Assembly: GCF_000383975.1 (NCBI RefSeq)
Contig: NZ_KB913017.1
Coordinates: 3,448,265 to 3,512,264 of the forward strand
Length of the DNA stretch: 64,000 bases
Direction of reading: 5' to 3'
From: Natronorubrum tibetense GA33
Lineage (GTDB): Archaea; Halobacteriota; Halobacteria; Halobacteriales; Natrialbaceae
In this document: piece by piece, positions 45,083 to 53,975 of the stretch
Layout of the letters: the number at the start of each line of letters is the position of its first letter
Position numbering within the stretch: the first letter of the stretch is position 1
Position numbers and translations under genes: made by a program
Notes under the pieces: generated by a model
The model's database searches: none
Told to the model about the DNA's origin: nothing
Seen by the model: only the letters and a program-made list of their open reading frames with translations

Positions 45083-45496
45083 CTAGCTCGCGAGGAGAAC
45101 GACCGCCAGTATCGCGAAGGCGATCCCGAGCAGATCCGTCGGTGCGAGCGACTCACCGAGGAATATCGCGGCGAGGACCACGGCGACGATGAAGTACATC
45201 GCCGAGACGGTCGTGACGATCCCCGCTCGCCCGGAGTTTAGACCCATGTAGAACGCGACAGCACCGATCCCGGCGAACACTCCCGCAGCGAGCGCGAGCA
45301 CCACGCCCGTTCGCTCGAGCGAGACGGGGTCGTTCAACACCGAAACGTAGCCGACGGCCACGGCGACGGCGGCGGAGTAGGAGAGAATCATCGCGAGCTC
45401 GGGATCGATCGTTCGAGTGGCCTCGTTCGCGATCACCGTCCAGACGCCCCAGCTGAGCATCGCGACCACGGCCAGCGAGACGGCGTATCGGCTCAT
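45083..45496 (-). CDS. Half-size EamA/DMT-superfamily transporter
   Basis: 137 residues with five hydrophobic helices (about 4-22, 33-52, 66-84, 90-108 and 117-136). It is a single EamA repeat; most EamA transporters have two. The ending YFIVAVVLAAIFLGESLAPTDLLGIAFAILAVVLL with its GE motif is diagnostic. Single-repeat forms are expected to act as dimers, like small multidrug-resistance proteins. ATG 45496 gives MSRYAVSLAVVAMLSWG. The substrate is unknown. It lies downstream of fttA on the same strand, 134 bp away from the fttA stop. Confidence 0.85.
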   Translation of the reverse strand: MSRYAVSLAVVAMLSWGVWTVIANEATRTIDPELAMILSYSAAVAVAVGYVSVLNDPVSLERTGVVLALAAGVFAGIGAVAFYMGLNSGRAGIVTTVSAMYFIVAVVLAAIFLGESLAPTDLLGIAFAILAVVLLAS

Positions 45497-45630
45497 GATC
45501 GGACGAACGGTATCCGGCTCCGAATAGGCGTCGAAACAGCGGTCCGCAACGGCCGTCTGTCGCGGCCTGCGGCCGGCACTCGCAGGCAACTGTGAAGAAA
45601 TCTCGACCGTGAGAGACAGTCTCGAGGCGG

Positions 45631-47568
45631 TTAGAGGAACCGGAACGTCTCGAGGTTCTTCGGCGCGAAGGTACGCATGTTGTAGTCGTGATAGAGCGCC
45701 GAGGAGAGATCCTGCGTGGACCGCTCGTCGCCGTGGACACAAAGGACCTTCTCGGGTCGAGGATTCATCGTCTTGACGAAGTTCTCGAGGCCAGCGCGGT
45801 CGGCGTGGCCGGAGAAGCCGTCGACCGTCTCGACGTTCATGTTCAGCGAGAGGGTGCCGCGGCCGTTGCCGCCCGATCCCATCGCCCCGACCTCGCTGGT
45901 CGGAATCTCGTCCCAGCCGTTCTGGATGCGGCGACCGAGGGTTCCCTGGGCCTGGTAGCCGACGAAGACGAGCGTCGAGTCCGGGTCGGGGCCGAGGTGG
46001 CCGAGCCAGGACATGATCGGACCGCCGGTGACCATCCCCGACGTCGAGAGGATGATGCAGGGTTCACCGTCGGCGACCTCCTGCCGTTCCTCCTCGCCGG
46101 CGTCGATGTGGTTGAACTCCTCCGCGAGGAACGGGTTCTCGTCGTCGTGGAAGATCCGATCCCGGAGGTCGTCGCGTAGATACTCCGGATAGGTCGTGTG
46201 GATGGCCGTCGCCTCCCAGATCATTCCATCGAGATGAACCGGCATCTCAGGGATATCACCGCTGCGCATCGCCTGCTCGAGAACGAGCATGATCTCCTGT
46301 GAGCGACCCACCGCGAACGCGGGGATGACGACTTTACCGCCCTTCTCGTAGGTCTCCGTGATGACCTCTTTGAGCTTCTCTTCGGAGTCTTGCTGATCGG
46401 TCTGGTAATCGTTGCGACCGCCGTAGGTCGACTCGAGGACGAGCGTCTCGACCCGCGGGAAGTCGTTGGTCGCGCCGTTGAACAGCCGCGTATCCTCGTA
46501 GTGAATGTCACCCGAGAAGCAGACGTTGTAGAGACCGTCGCCGATGTGGAAGTGCGAGACGGCCGAGCCCAGAATGTGACCCGCGTTGTGGAAGGTGAGT
46601 TTGACGTCCGGCGCGATATCGGTGACGTCGCCGTACTCGAGTGGGATGCAGTGTTTGATCGCCTCGCGAACCTGCTCCGACTCGTACGGCGGCGCGCGGC
46701 CTTCCTTGGCCGCGACGTCGAGGTAGTCGAGCGTGAGCAGTCCCATCAGATCTCGTGTGGGCTCGGTACAGTAGATCGGGCCGTCGTAGCCGTACTTGAA
46801 CAGCAGCGGGATGAGCGCGGAGTGGTCGAGGTGGGCGTGAGTGAGGACGACCGCGTCGATGGTCTGTGGACCCGCACCGAGGGCCTCGGGCGCGTGGAGG
46901 TACGGTACCTCGCCCTCAGCGCCGGGTTTGTCTCCGCAGTCGATGAGAATGCGCGTCTCGGGGGTCGAGAGGATAAAGGCGGCGCGACCGACTTCGCGAC
47001 AGCAGCCGAGCGTCGTGATCCGGACGTACTCGTCGTCTGACATCTCCTCGCGGTGGATCTGCCGGCCGACCTTCTCTAAAATGTCGCGTCGCTCGTCACG
47101 TTCTTGCTTGAGGAAGCTCCGAACGTTCGAGACCGTCGAGGACTCGATCGGCGGCGTCCGGACGACTTCGGGCGTCCAGCCGACGTTCTTCGTGATATCG
47201 CGGAGCGTCGAGCCGTGACGGCCGATCACCATGCCAGGCTTCTCGGCCTCAATGACGACCTCGCCGGTGTCGGCGTGGAAGTCCAGATCCGTGACCCCCG
47301 CCTCTTCGGGGATGACGTTCATGATCTGCTCGCGGGCCTCGTCGGGCCGCGAGAGGACGCTCGGATCCGGGCGAACGGTGATCCGCTTTCGGAGTTTGCT
47401 CGCGAGTTTGCGAATGAGGTCGCCCTGCTGGGCGAACTTCTTCGGGTCACGCGTGTAGACCACCAGTTCGGGGCCTTCGTACTTCACCGAGGAGACCGAG
47501 ATATCGGTCGGTAGCTCGCTCGTGATCTCTGCTTTCAAATCGTCGAGTTGCTGCTCTACAGTACTCAT
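45631..47568 (-). CDS. fttA: Transcription termination factor FttA (aCPSF1), beta-CASP RNase
   Basis: 645-residue archaeal homologue of CPSF73 that cleaves RNA and terminates transcription. Two KH domains at the N-terminus (about residues 1-150; the second has the loop VIGRHGSTLRDITKNVG) are followed by the metallo-beta-lactamase domain with LTHAHLDHSALIPLLFKYG and, further on, the beta-CASP domain with VIPAFAVGRSQEIM. The C-terminal metal-binding FSGHADRAGLENFV and CVHGDERS segments complete the active site. ATG 47568 (MSTVEQQLDDLKAEI) is the accepted archaeal start. Confidence 0.96.
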   Translation of the reverse strand: MSTVEQQLDDLKAEITSELPTDISVSSVKYEGPELVVYTRDPKKFAQQGDLIRKLASKLRKRITVRPDPSVLSRPDEAREQIMNVIPEEAGVTDLDFHADTGEVVIEAEKPGMVIGRHGSTLRDITKNVGWTPEVVRTPPIESSTVSNVRSFLKQERDERRDILEKVGRQIHREEMSDDEYVRITTLGCCREVGRAAFILSTPETRILIDCGDKPGAEGEVPYLHAPEALGAGPQTIDAVVLTHAHLDHSALIPLLFKYGYDGPIYCTEPTRDLMGLLTLDYLDVAAKEGRAPPYESEQVREAIKHCIPLEYGDVTDIAPDVKLTFHNAGHILGSAVSHFHIGDGLYNVCFSGDIHYEDTRLFNGATNDFPRVETLVLESTYGGRNDYQTDQQDSEEKLKEVITETYEKGGKVVIPAFAVGRSQEIMLVLEQAMRSGDIPEMPVHLDGMIWEATAIHTTYPEYLRDDLRDRIFHDDENPFLAEEFNHIDAGEEERQEVADGEPCIILSTSGMVTGGPIMSWLGHLGPDPDSTLVFVGYQAQGTLGRRIQNGWDEIPTSEVGAMGSGGNGRGTLSLNMNVETVDGFSGHADRAGLENFVKTMNPRPEKVLCVHGDERSTQDLSSALYHDYNMRTFAPKNLETFRFL

Positions 47569-47903
47569 AATCGCCAATTGTGGCTTGCGTGAACTCGCCG
47601 CCGGGGGGCGGATGTCCAACAGGATACGGGGAGTCGGGATCCAGCCCTCGAGTCAGTGGCCGCGCGAAAACCGCCACGCGCCGACTGCATCGTCGAGAGC
47701 TGTGGTTCTGAAACAACGTCGGTCGTCTGCAGTCCAGTATCCCGGATCATCGCGTTGTACCGTGCTGTGACAAACACGCTCCCAGAACGGTTGTCCTGGT
47801 TCGTGCGGGAAGATTCCAGGGAGAACCCGCTTATTCGACGCTATTCTTTGCGTCGTATATAAGCCTTCGCAAAACCCAGGGCCGTTCGGCACGAACGGGG
47901 GGT
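47569..47903. other. Divergent intergenic region between fttA and the gene at 47904
   Basis: No coding signal. It contains a good TATA box (GTATATAAG, 47855-47863) about 45 bp before the ATG at 47904, predicting a leader of roughly 20 nt for that gene. No equally clear TATA box was seen for fttA. Confidence 0.5.
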
Positions 47904-48386
47904 ATGCACCTGACACCGGAGCGCGTTGGGAAAGAGCGTACCTGGGTCGCTGAACGGGTCGAGACGGTCGTTCCGATAATCAATGGCGTCCGCGATGATC
48001 TCGGCGACATCTTCGATACTGACGTCGACCACGTTACTGAAGGTCAGTATCTCGAGGAGGTCGACATCGTCTTTGCGAACGGCGATCTGGCGGTCAACGT
48101 CGCCGCCATGGTCGCAATTCTCCGTAATCTCGACGTCGAGGGCGATTATCCCGGCTTCATCGTCGACGAGATCATCGGCCGGGAACTCGCCGCGACGATT
48201 GCCGGCACGCAACCATTGCGGACGCTCGGCGAGGCGACGTTTCACTACGCCGACCTGCAGGTTCACGGCGACGGCGACGAGAACGCGGGCGTCGACGACT
48301 GCGAGGCCGCACTCGCGGCAGGCTTCCAGGAACGCATTCCGGGCTGGAACTGGACCGAACGCGAGAGTCCGTTCAGCGTCGAGTAA
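47904..48386 (+). CDS. Conserved haloarchaeal protein of unknown function
   Basis: 160 residues, MHLTPERVGKERTWVAERVETVVPIINGVRDDLGDIFDTDVDHVTEG, then LEEVDIVFANGDLAVNVAAMVAILRNLDVEGDYPGFIVDEIIGRELAATI and HYADLQVHGDGDENAGVDDCEAALAAGFQERIPGWNW. It is an alpha/beta protein without signal or membrane segments. No catalytic motif was identified. Its stop codon directly abuts the stop codon of the convergent lipoprotein gene. Confidence 0.75.
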   Translation: MHLTPERVGKERTWVAERVETVVPIINGVRDDLGDIFDTDVDHVTEGQYLEEVDIVFANGDLAVNVAAMVAILRNLDVEGDYPGFIVDEIIGRELAATIAGTQPLRTLGEATFHYADLQVHGDGDENAGVDDCEAALAAGFQERIPGWNWTERESPFSVE

Positions 48387-49061
48387 TCAGTCCGACTCTT
48401 CGTCGTCGGCGTCGTCTGGTTCTTCATCGGTGTCGTCGCTATCCGATCCGTCGTCCGCGTCGGATTCACCGTTGTCGTCCGCGTCGGACTCTTCGTCCTC
48501 GTCAGCGTCATCGTCGCTGTCGGAATCCTCACCGTCGATTTCCTCGTCCGGTTCGGGTTCGGGCTCGGGCTCGGGTTCAGCACCGCCCTCATTGTAGGCC
48601 TGTAGTGCCTCCTCGTACTCTTCGCCGGGAAGCAACGCTTCGACGTCGTTGTTGCGGAGGAGATCGATCAGCCCGTCGTCCGACCCCGTCAGCAAGAACG
48701 CACCGTGTTCGCCGATCGCCGCCTCGATCGAGAGGCTGGTGTCCACCATCGCTCCTTCGAACTCGATCGACCGCGACATGAACAGCTCCTGCTGTCGCTC
48801 CTGCATCTCGAGCTGGGCTTCCTGCTGGTCGATTTCGCCGTCTTCGACGTCAGCCATGACCTCCTGTTGGGCCTCCATCAACGCCTCTTCGGAGGGCTGG
48901 ACGATCGCCGTAATTCCCTCCGACGGATCGATATCGGGCTCTGCATCCGCGCTGAGTTCCTCCTCCGATTCCGAAAAAATGCTCGTACAGCCGGCGATCG
49001 ATGCGGTCGCACCGGCACCGGATAACTGCAGCACGCGGCGTCGGGTTGGATCGGATGTCAT
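48387..49061 (-). CDS. Lipoprotein with acidic low-complexity tail
   Basis: 224 residues. DPTRRRVLQLSGAGATASIAGC has the Tat RRxxL motif and the lipobox. The mature part has a helical domain (about residues 50-160, SEEALMEAQQEVMADVEDGEIDQQEAQLEMQERQQELF). It ends in an EPEPEPEPEP run and some 55 residues of Asp/Glu/Ser. No family is recognised. The stop abuts the stop of the convergent gene with no spacer, so the two transcripts must overlap in their 3' regions. Confidence 0.75.
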   Translation of the reverse strand: MTSDPTRRRVLQLSGAGATASIAGCTSIFSESEEELSADAEPDIDPSEGITAIVQPSEEALMEAQQEVMADVEDGEIDQQEAQLEMQERQQELFMSRSIEFEGAMVDTSLSIEAAIGEHGAFLLTGSDDGLIDLLRNNDVEALLPGEEYEEALQAYNEGGAEPEPEPEPEPDEEIDGEDSDSDDDADEDEESDADDNGESDADDGSDSDDTDEEPDDADDEESD

Positions 49062-49217
49062 CGTGGCGGCTTCGGGGACGAGCGCGAATAAACCCTCGTG
49101 ATTCGCGACGCATTTCCACGTGACTCGGTCAATATAGTAACAACTGAAACGATGTACACACCGATCGCATAGCCATCCTGCGATCGGGTGTGCAGTGATA
49201 TTCAGTGGCTCCTATAG

Positions 49218-50060
49218 GTGGAGCGGGCGAGCCCGCCCGTTCCCGGTCCGGACGCCTTTTGGTCGTGCGAGAGCTACGTCGTCGTAGTGACACCCGGGAC
49301 ACCGACGACGCAGCGGTCGCAGGCGGTCACCCTCGAGCAGCCCACCCTCGAGGCGGCCTGCGAGGCGATCGCCGACGGCCTCGAGCGCGAGGCCCTCGTA
49401 ACGGTCTTCGGCCGCTGTACGGTCGACTACGACGGCCGGGCCTCGAGCACGCTCGAGGCGGGCGACCGCCACGTGATGTTGAAACCCGACGGCGCGGCGC
49501 TGGTCCACACCGACGAGGGACAACAGCCGGTCAACTGGCAGCCGCCGGGCTGTGACCACGACGTTCGCTGCGATGGTGGGGCCGACGGCGAAAGCGATCC
49601 CGAACTGATCCTCGAGAGCGTTCGGTCGACGCCGGACGAACGGCTGTGCGTTCGCTTCGAGGAGGTCCTGCAGGTCTCGACGTTCTTCGGCGCGGACGAA
49701 AACGAACTCGCTCTTTCGGGGACCGAAGAGGACCTCCGCCAGCGGATACTCGACGAACCCGCCCTGCTCGAGACCGGCTTCACTCCGCTCGCGACGGAAC
49801 GCGACACGCCCGCGGGGGCGATCGACATCTACGGCGAGGACGCGGCGGGACGGAGCGTCGTCGTCGAACTCAAACGTCGACGCGTCGGCCCTGACGCCGT
49901 GAGCCAGCTTCGCCGGTACGTCGACGCACTCGAGCGCGATCTCCACGCCGACGCCGCGGTTCGGGGCTTTCTCGTCGCCCCCTCCGTCACTGATCGCGCC
50001 ACCCGCTTGCTCAGCGATCACGGCTTCGAGTTCGTTCCGCTCGAGCCGCCTGCGGAGTGA
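49218..50060 (+). CDS. nucS: Endonuclease NucS (EndoMS)
   Basis: 280-residue mismatch-specific endonuclease of archaea and actinobacteria, cutting both strands at mispairs. The N-terminal DNA-binding domain (LVTVFGRCTVDYDGRASSTLEAGDRHVMLKPDGAALVHTD) and the C-terminal nuclease domain with GAIDIYGEDAAGRSVVVELKRRRVGPDAVSQLRRYVD are plain; the PD-(D/E)xK acids and lysine (GAIDI...VELK) are intact. The GTG at 49218 is used; no ATG lies near. It is 630 bp from the mutS stop, convergent with a small gene between. Confidence 0.94.
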   Translation: MERASPPVPGPDAFWSCESYVVVVTPGTPTTQRSQAVTLEQPTLEAACEAIADGLEREALVTVFGRCTVDYDGRASSTLEAGDRHVMLKPDGAALVHTDEGQQPVNWQPPGCDHDVRCDGGADGESDPELILESVRSTPDERLCVRFEEVLQVSTFFGADENELALSGTEEDLRQRILDEPALLETGFTPLATERDTPAGAIDIYGEDAAGRSVVVELKRRRVGPDAVSQLRRYVDALERDLHADAAVRGFLVAPSVTDRATRLLSDHGFEFVPLEPPAE

Positions 50061-50156
50061 ACGTGATCGACATCTGGTATCGGTATACGTGCTGCACATG
50101 GAGTCGAGATCACTACCACAGAAGAACTGACAGCGGGTAGCGGTGACCAGGGACGA

Positions 50157-50549
50157 TCACGCTTCGTTTTCGAACCAGTGTTTTGCGGCTTGGACGGCCT
50201 CTGAGGACGTGTCTACGATCGCGTATTGGTCTTCAATGTTATATCCGCGTTCGGTACCGTACCCAACCGTGATCCCGTATGTATCATCCTCACTCCGTAG
50301 AGTGATCAGTGCAGCGGGTTCACCGTCTTCAAATTTGGCCCGTTTGCCGGTGATGCCGTCTGAACGGTCCAGTTCGGTCCCGAACGTGATGAACATGTAC
50401 TCGCCCTCGGGATGATCGGCATCGAGTTTATCCACGGACACATCGTCGAACCCGTTCTCGTTGAGTGCCTCTACGAGTTCGTTGGTCCGCTGCTCGAGTG
50501 TCCCATCGCCATCAGTATCGTCATCGTCAGACTGAGTATGCCGTCTCAT
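50157..50549 (-). CDS. Hypothetical acidic protein between nucS and mutS
   Basis: 130 residues, MRRHTQSDDDDTDGDGTLEQ, then a mixed alpha/beta domain with RTNELVEALNENGFDDVSVDKLD, EYMFITFGTELDRSDGI, AALITLRSEDDTYGITVGYGTERGYNIEDQYAIVDTSSEAVQAAKHWF. The lower GC and AT-rich upstream DNA (AATTATTATTTTCCC) set it apart from mutS and nucS and suggest later arrival. In many haloarchaea mutL would be expected near here. No family recognised. Confidence 0.65.
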   Translation of the reverse strand: MRRHTQSDDDDTDGDGTLEQRTNELVEALNENGFDDVSVDKLDADHPEGEYMFITFGTELDRSDGITGKRAKFEDGEPAALITLRSEDDTYGITVGYGTERGYNIEDQYAIVDTSSEAVQAAKHWFENEA

Positions 50550-50689
50550 CCTCAGACCTTTCGGGAAAATAATAATTAATCTTTCTAATACAGCAGTGTT
50601 AGGAAGGATCGGCACCCCATCTTCAGCAGAATATTCCAATCAGGCGGGTGTGTAAACCGTTTCAGTTGGTAACTACACAAGCGTCGGTC

Positions 50690-53425
50690 TCACTCCTCGA
50701 GTAATCGCTTCAATCGGTCCAGTTCCGTCAGCGCCTCGACGGGGGTCAGGTGAGCCAGATCGAGCGCCCGCAGTTCGGCCGCGATGTCGGTCGGCACGTC
50801 TCCACCGTCGGCACTCGCTGTAGCCGTCGTCGACTCGTCGGTCGCCTCCGCGTCGATCGGCACGTCGTCATCGTCCGCAGTCCCGTCACTGGCAGCGTCT
50901 GCGACCAGTTCTCTCGAGCGCTCGACCACGTCGGCCGGAACGCCCGCGGCCGTCGCGACCTCCACCCCGTAGGAGCCCGTCGCCGCCCCCGGCGCGATAT
51001 CGTGGTGGAAGACGACCTCGCCGTCGACCTGCTCGACCTCGAAGTGGAGCGTGAAGGCGGCCTCGAGATCGTCCGCCAACTCGGTCAGCGGATGGTGGTG
51101 CGTCGCGAAGAGCGCCGTCGCACCGACGATATCGTGGAGGTGTTCGGTGATCGCCTGTGCGATGGCGAGGCCGTCTGCGGTCGAGGTGCCCCGACCCACT
51201 TCATCGAGCAAGACCAGCGAGTGCTCGTCGGCCTCGCGCAGGATGGTCGCGAGTTCGTCCATTTCGACCATGAACGTCGAGCGGCCGCCCGCGATGTCGT
51301 CGCTGGCACCGACGCGGGTGAATATCCGATCGGCCGGGGTGAGTCGCGCCGCCCTCGCGGGGACGAAGCTCCCGACCTGTGCGAGCAGGGTGATCTGGGC
51401 CACCTGTCGCATGTAGGTCGACTTCCCGGACATGTTGGGTCCCGTGATAACCGCCAGTCGCTGGGCGTTCGTGAGGGTCGCGTCGTTCGGGACGAACGAC
51501 TCCTGGGTACGCTCGACGACGGGGTGACGGCCGCCGTCGATGTCGATCTCGAGACCCGCTCGTTCGTCGCGCTCGAGCAGTTCGGGCCGACAGTAATCGT
51601 ACTGCGCGGCGACCGTCGCAAGCGAGACGAGCGCGTCGAGCGTCGCCAGCGCGTCGGCGAGTCCCTGTACGCGTTCGACCTCCGCGGCGATCTCGCGACG
51701 TACCTCGCAGAAGAGTTCGTACTCGCGTTCGTCGGCGCGTTCCTCGGCACCGACGATCTGATCTTCCCGCTCTTTGAGCTCCGGCGTGACGAACCGTTCG
51801 GAGTTTTTGAGCGTCTGTCGGCGCTGGTAGTCCTCGGGGACCGACTCGAGGTTCGGATTCGTCACCTCGATGTAGTAGCCGTGGACCGAGTTGTAGCCAA
51901 CTTTCAGCGAATCGATTCCGGTTCGCTCGCGCTCGCCGTCCTCTAAGTCGTCGATCCACTGCTTCCCGTCCCGTGCGGTCGCGCGAAGCTCGTCCAGCCC
52001 GTCGTCGTACCCCTGTGCGATGATGTCGCCCTCGGTGATCTCGATCGGGGGGTCTGAGACGATCGCATCGTCGATCAACTCGCGAACGTCGACGAGCGGG
52101 TCGAGGCTCCCGTGAAGCTCCTGGAGCCGCGTACAGTCGGCGTCGGCGATCTCCTCGCGAATCTCGGGCACGACGGCCAGCGTGTCCCGGAGCGAGCGCA
52201 AGTCACGCGCGTTCGCCCGTTCGCGAGAGATGCGACCGATCAGCCGCTCGAGGTCGTAGACGTTCCGGAGTCGGTCGTGCAGCGGCTCCCGCGTCTGGAG
52301 GTCCGCCGTCAACTCCTCGACGGCGTCCAACCGCGCCTCGATTCGGTCGGGCTCGAGCAGCGGCCGTCGAATCCAGTCGCGGAGCGTTCGGCCGCCCAGC
52401 GCACAGGCGGTTTCGTCCAGCACGCCGACGAGCGTCGCCTCCTCGCGGCCCTCCACGGCTCGCGGCTCGAACAGTTCGAGGCTCCGCATGGCGACAGCAT
52501 CGAGCAGGAGGTACTCGCGGGGATCGTAGCGGGTGAGATGAGTGATGTACTCGAGGCGGTTGCGGTCCGAATCGTCGGCGTCGGTGTCGTTCTCACCGCC
52601 TTCCGCTTCCTCCTCGAGCGTCGTATCGCGCTCCCCCTCGTGTTCGCCGCCGCGGACGTACTCCGCGTAGGCGAGTGCCGCGCCGCAGGCCCGAATCTCG
52701 GCGTCGCTCGCGAGTAAGGCGTCGGGATTCCGGAAGTACCGCGAGACGGTCTCGCCAGCGCGCTCGCGGTCGAACGCCGTCGCGTCGTAGGGCGTCACCA
52801 TACAGCGCTCGGCGAAGAGATCGGTCGGCGCGTTCGGGCCGACGACGGCCTCGGCGGGATCGAATCGGCTCACTTCGTCGGCGATAGCCTCGCTCGAGGT
52901 CGAACTCGTCGCGAAGAAGTCGCCGGTCGAGACGTCGAGCAGGGCGAGCGCGAGTTCGGGGTCGTCGCTCTTCGCACCGGAGCCGCGCCCTCGAGCCACC
53001 GCGGCGACGAAGTTGTTGTCGTCGCTCGCGAGCAGTTCGTCCTCGGTGAGCGTCCCGGGCGTGACCACGCGCGTGACCGCACGCTCGACGACGCCCGGCG
53101 ACTCGCCGGGTTCTTCGACCTGATCAGCCACCGCGACTCGGTAGCCGGCCTCGAGCAACGTCTCGACGTACGATTCGGCGTTGTCGATCGGAATGCCGGC
53201 CATCGGATACTCGCCAGTGCTGTCCTCACGGCTCGTGAGGGCGATCTCGAGCAGCCTCGCGGTCCGCTCGGCTGCACCACAGAACGTCTCGTAGAAATCC
53301 CCCACCTGAAAGAGGACGATCGCGTCGTCGTAGCGCGCACAGAGATCGTGATACTGCGCCATCATGGGCGTCAGTTCGTCGCGTTTCTCGGCCATCGCCT
53401 CGGGAGGGCCAAGCGCCGGATCCAT
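50690..53425 (-). CDS. mutS: DNA mismatch repair protein MutS
   Basis: 911 residues. The mismatch-reading domain I has the family's FYETF motif ([22 protein letters not shown]). Connector, lever and clamp domains follow, with an acidic haloarchaeal insert near residue 300 ([17 protein letters not shown]). The ATPase domain has Walker [36 protein letters not shown] and ATHHHPLT. The ATG at 53425 gives [28 protein letters not shown]; the longer open frame upstream is not family-like. mutL is not adjacent. Confidence 0.95.
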   Translation of the reverse strand: MDPALGPPEAMAEKRDELTPMMAQYHDLCARYDDAIVLFQVGDFYETFCGAAERTARLLEIALTSREDSTGEYPMAGIPIDNAESYVETLLEAGYRVAVADQVEEPGESPGVVERAVTRVVTPGTLTEDELLASDDNNFVAAVARGRGSGAKSDDPELALALLDVSTGDFFATSSTSSEAIADEVSRFDPAEAVVGPNAPTDLFAERCMVTPYDATAFDRERAGETVSRYFRNPDALLASDAEIRACGAALAYAEYVRGGEHEGERDTTLEEEAEGGENDTDADDSDRNRLEYITHLTRYDPREYLLLDAVAMRSLELFEPRAVEGREEATLVGVLDETACALGGRTLRDWIRRPLLEPDRIEARLDAVEELTADLQTREPLHDRLRNVYDLERLIGRISRERANARDLRSLRDTLAVVPEIREEIADADCTRLQELHGSLDPLVDVRELIDDAIVSDPPIEITEGDIIAQGYDDGLDELRATARDGKQWIDDLEDGERERTGIDSLKVGYNSVHGYYIEVTNPNLESVPEDYQRRQTLKNSERFVTPELKEREDQIVGAEERADEREYELFCEVRREIAAEVERVQGLADALATLDALVSLATVAAQYDYCRPELLERDERAGLEIDIDGGRHPVVERTQESFVPNDATLTNAQRLAVITGPNMSGKSTYMRQVAQITLLAQVGSFVPARAARLTPADRIFTRVGASDDIAGGRSTFMVEMDELATILREADEHSLVLLDEVGRGTSTADGLAIAQAITEHLHDIVGATALFATHHHPLTELADDLEAAFTLHFEVEQVDGEVVFHHDIAPGAATGSYGVEVATAAGVPADVVERSRELVADAASDGTADDDDVPIDAEATDESTTATASADGGDVPTDIAAELRALDLAHLTPVEALTELDRLKRLLEE

Positions 53426-53566
53426 ACCCGAAATCCGGCTTCGGACGCGGAAATAGCTTGCTGGATCAACCGCGTTCGGCCATCCTCGACTACGGGACGA
53501 GAACGAGATAGTCTCGACAACGGACAAGACGTACTACGATCGGCATCCGAGAGAGCGGCGAATAGC

Positions 53567-53756
53567 ATGTCCGTCCGCTCGTCCGTCGCGAGTCGGCCGT
53601 TCATCTGTCTCGTCGCCGTTTTGCTCGGCGGCGCCGGGATCGTCGGCGCTGCGGCAGCGGTCGCGCCGGGATGAGACGACAGAACTGGATTCGGACGATG
53701 AGTCGCTCGAAGAGGATTCGGCAGAGTCGTCGGCATCGGCTCCCGCGGACGACTGA
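53567..53756 (+). pseudogene. Small membrane protein split by a frameshift in a GGG run
   Basis: ATG 53567 opens MSVRSSVASRPFICLVAVLL, continuing through one hydrophobic helix to an early TGA at 53672. The next frame continues without interruption as DETTELDSDDESLEEDSAES to a stop at 53754. Removing one G from the GGG at 53668-53670 joins the helix to the acidic tail, a normal haloarchaeal single-span protein of about 62 residues. Either a decayed gene or a sequencing error. Confidence 0.55.
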
Positions 53757-53934
53757 GCTTCCGAGCTCCGTTACCCGACGCTAGTCGGCTCGAACCCGAT
53801 TCGAGCAGCCGACATCCGAACCGAATCGGTTGGGAGTAGATTTCAGGGCGAACCGCGTAGCGGAAACCGGTCGAAACGCTGAATCAGCGGTACGAAATCG
53901 ATTATCCAATCTCGGTGCGCTCGCTTATTTGTCA

Positions 53935-53945
53935 ATATATTTATA
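53935..53945 (+). promoter_or_regulatory. TATA box of the histidine kinase gene
   Basis: ATATATTTATA, about 36 bp ahead of the ATG at 53976, within the one AT-rich block of the 53757-53975 interval. Confidence 0.6.
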
Positions 53946-53975
53946 CGGTTTCCGGTAAAAGCCGCTGACAGTACC

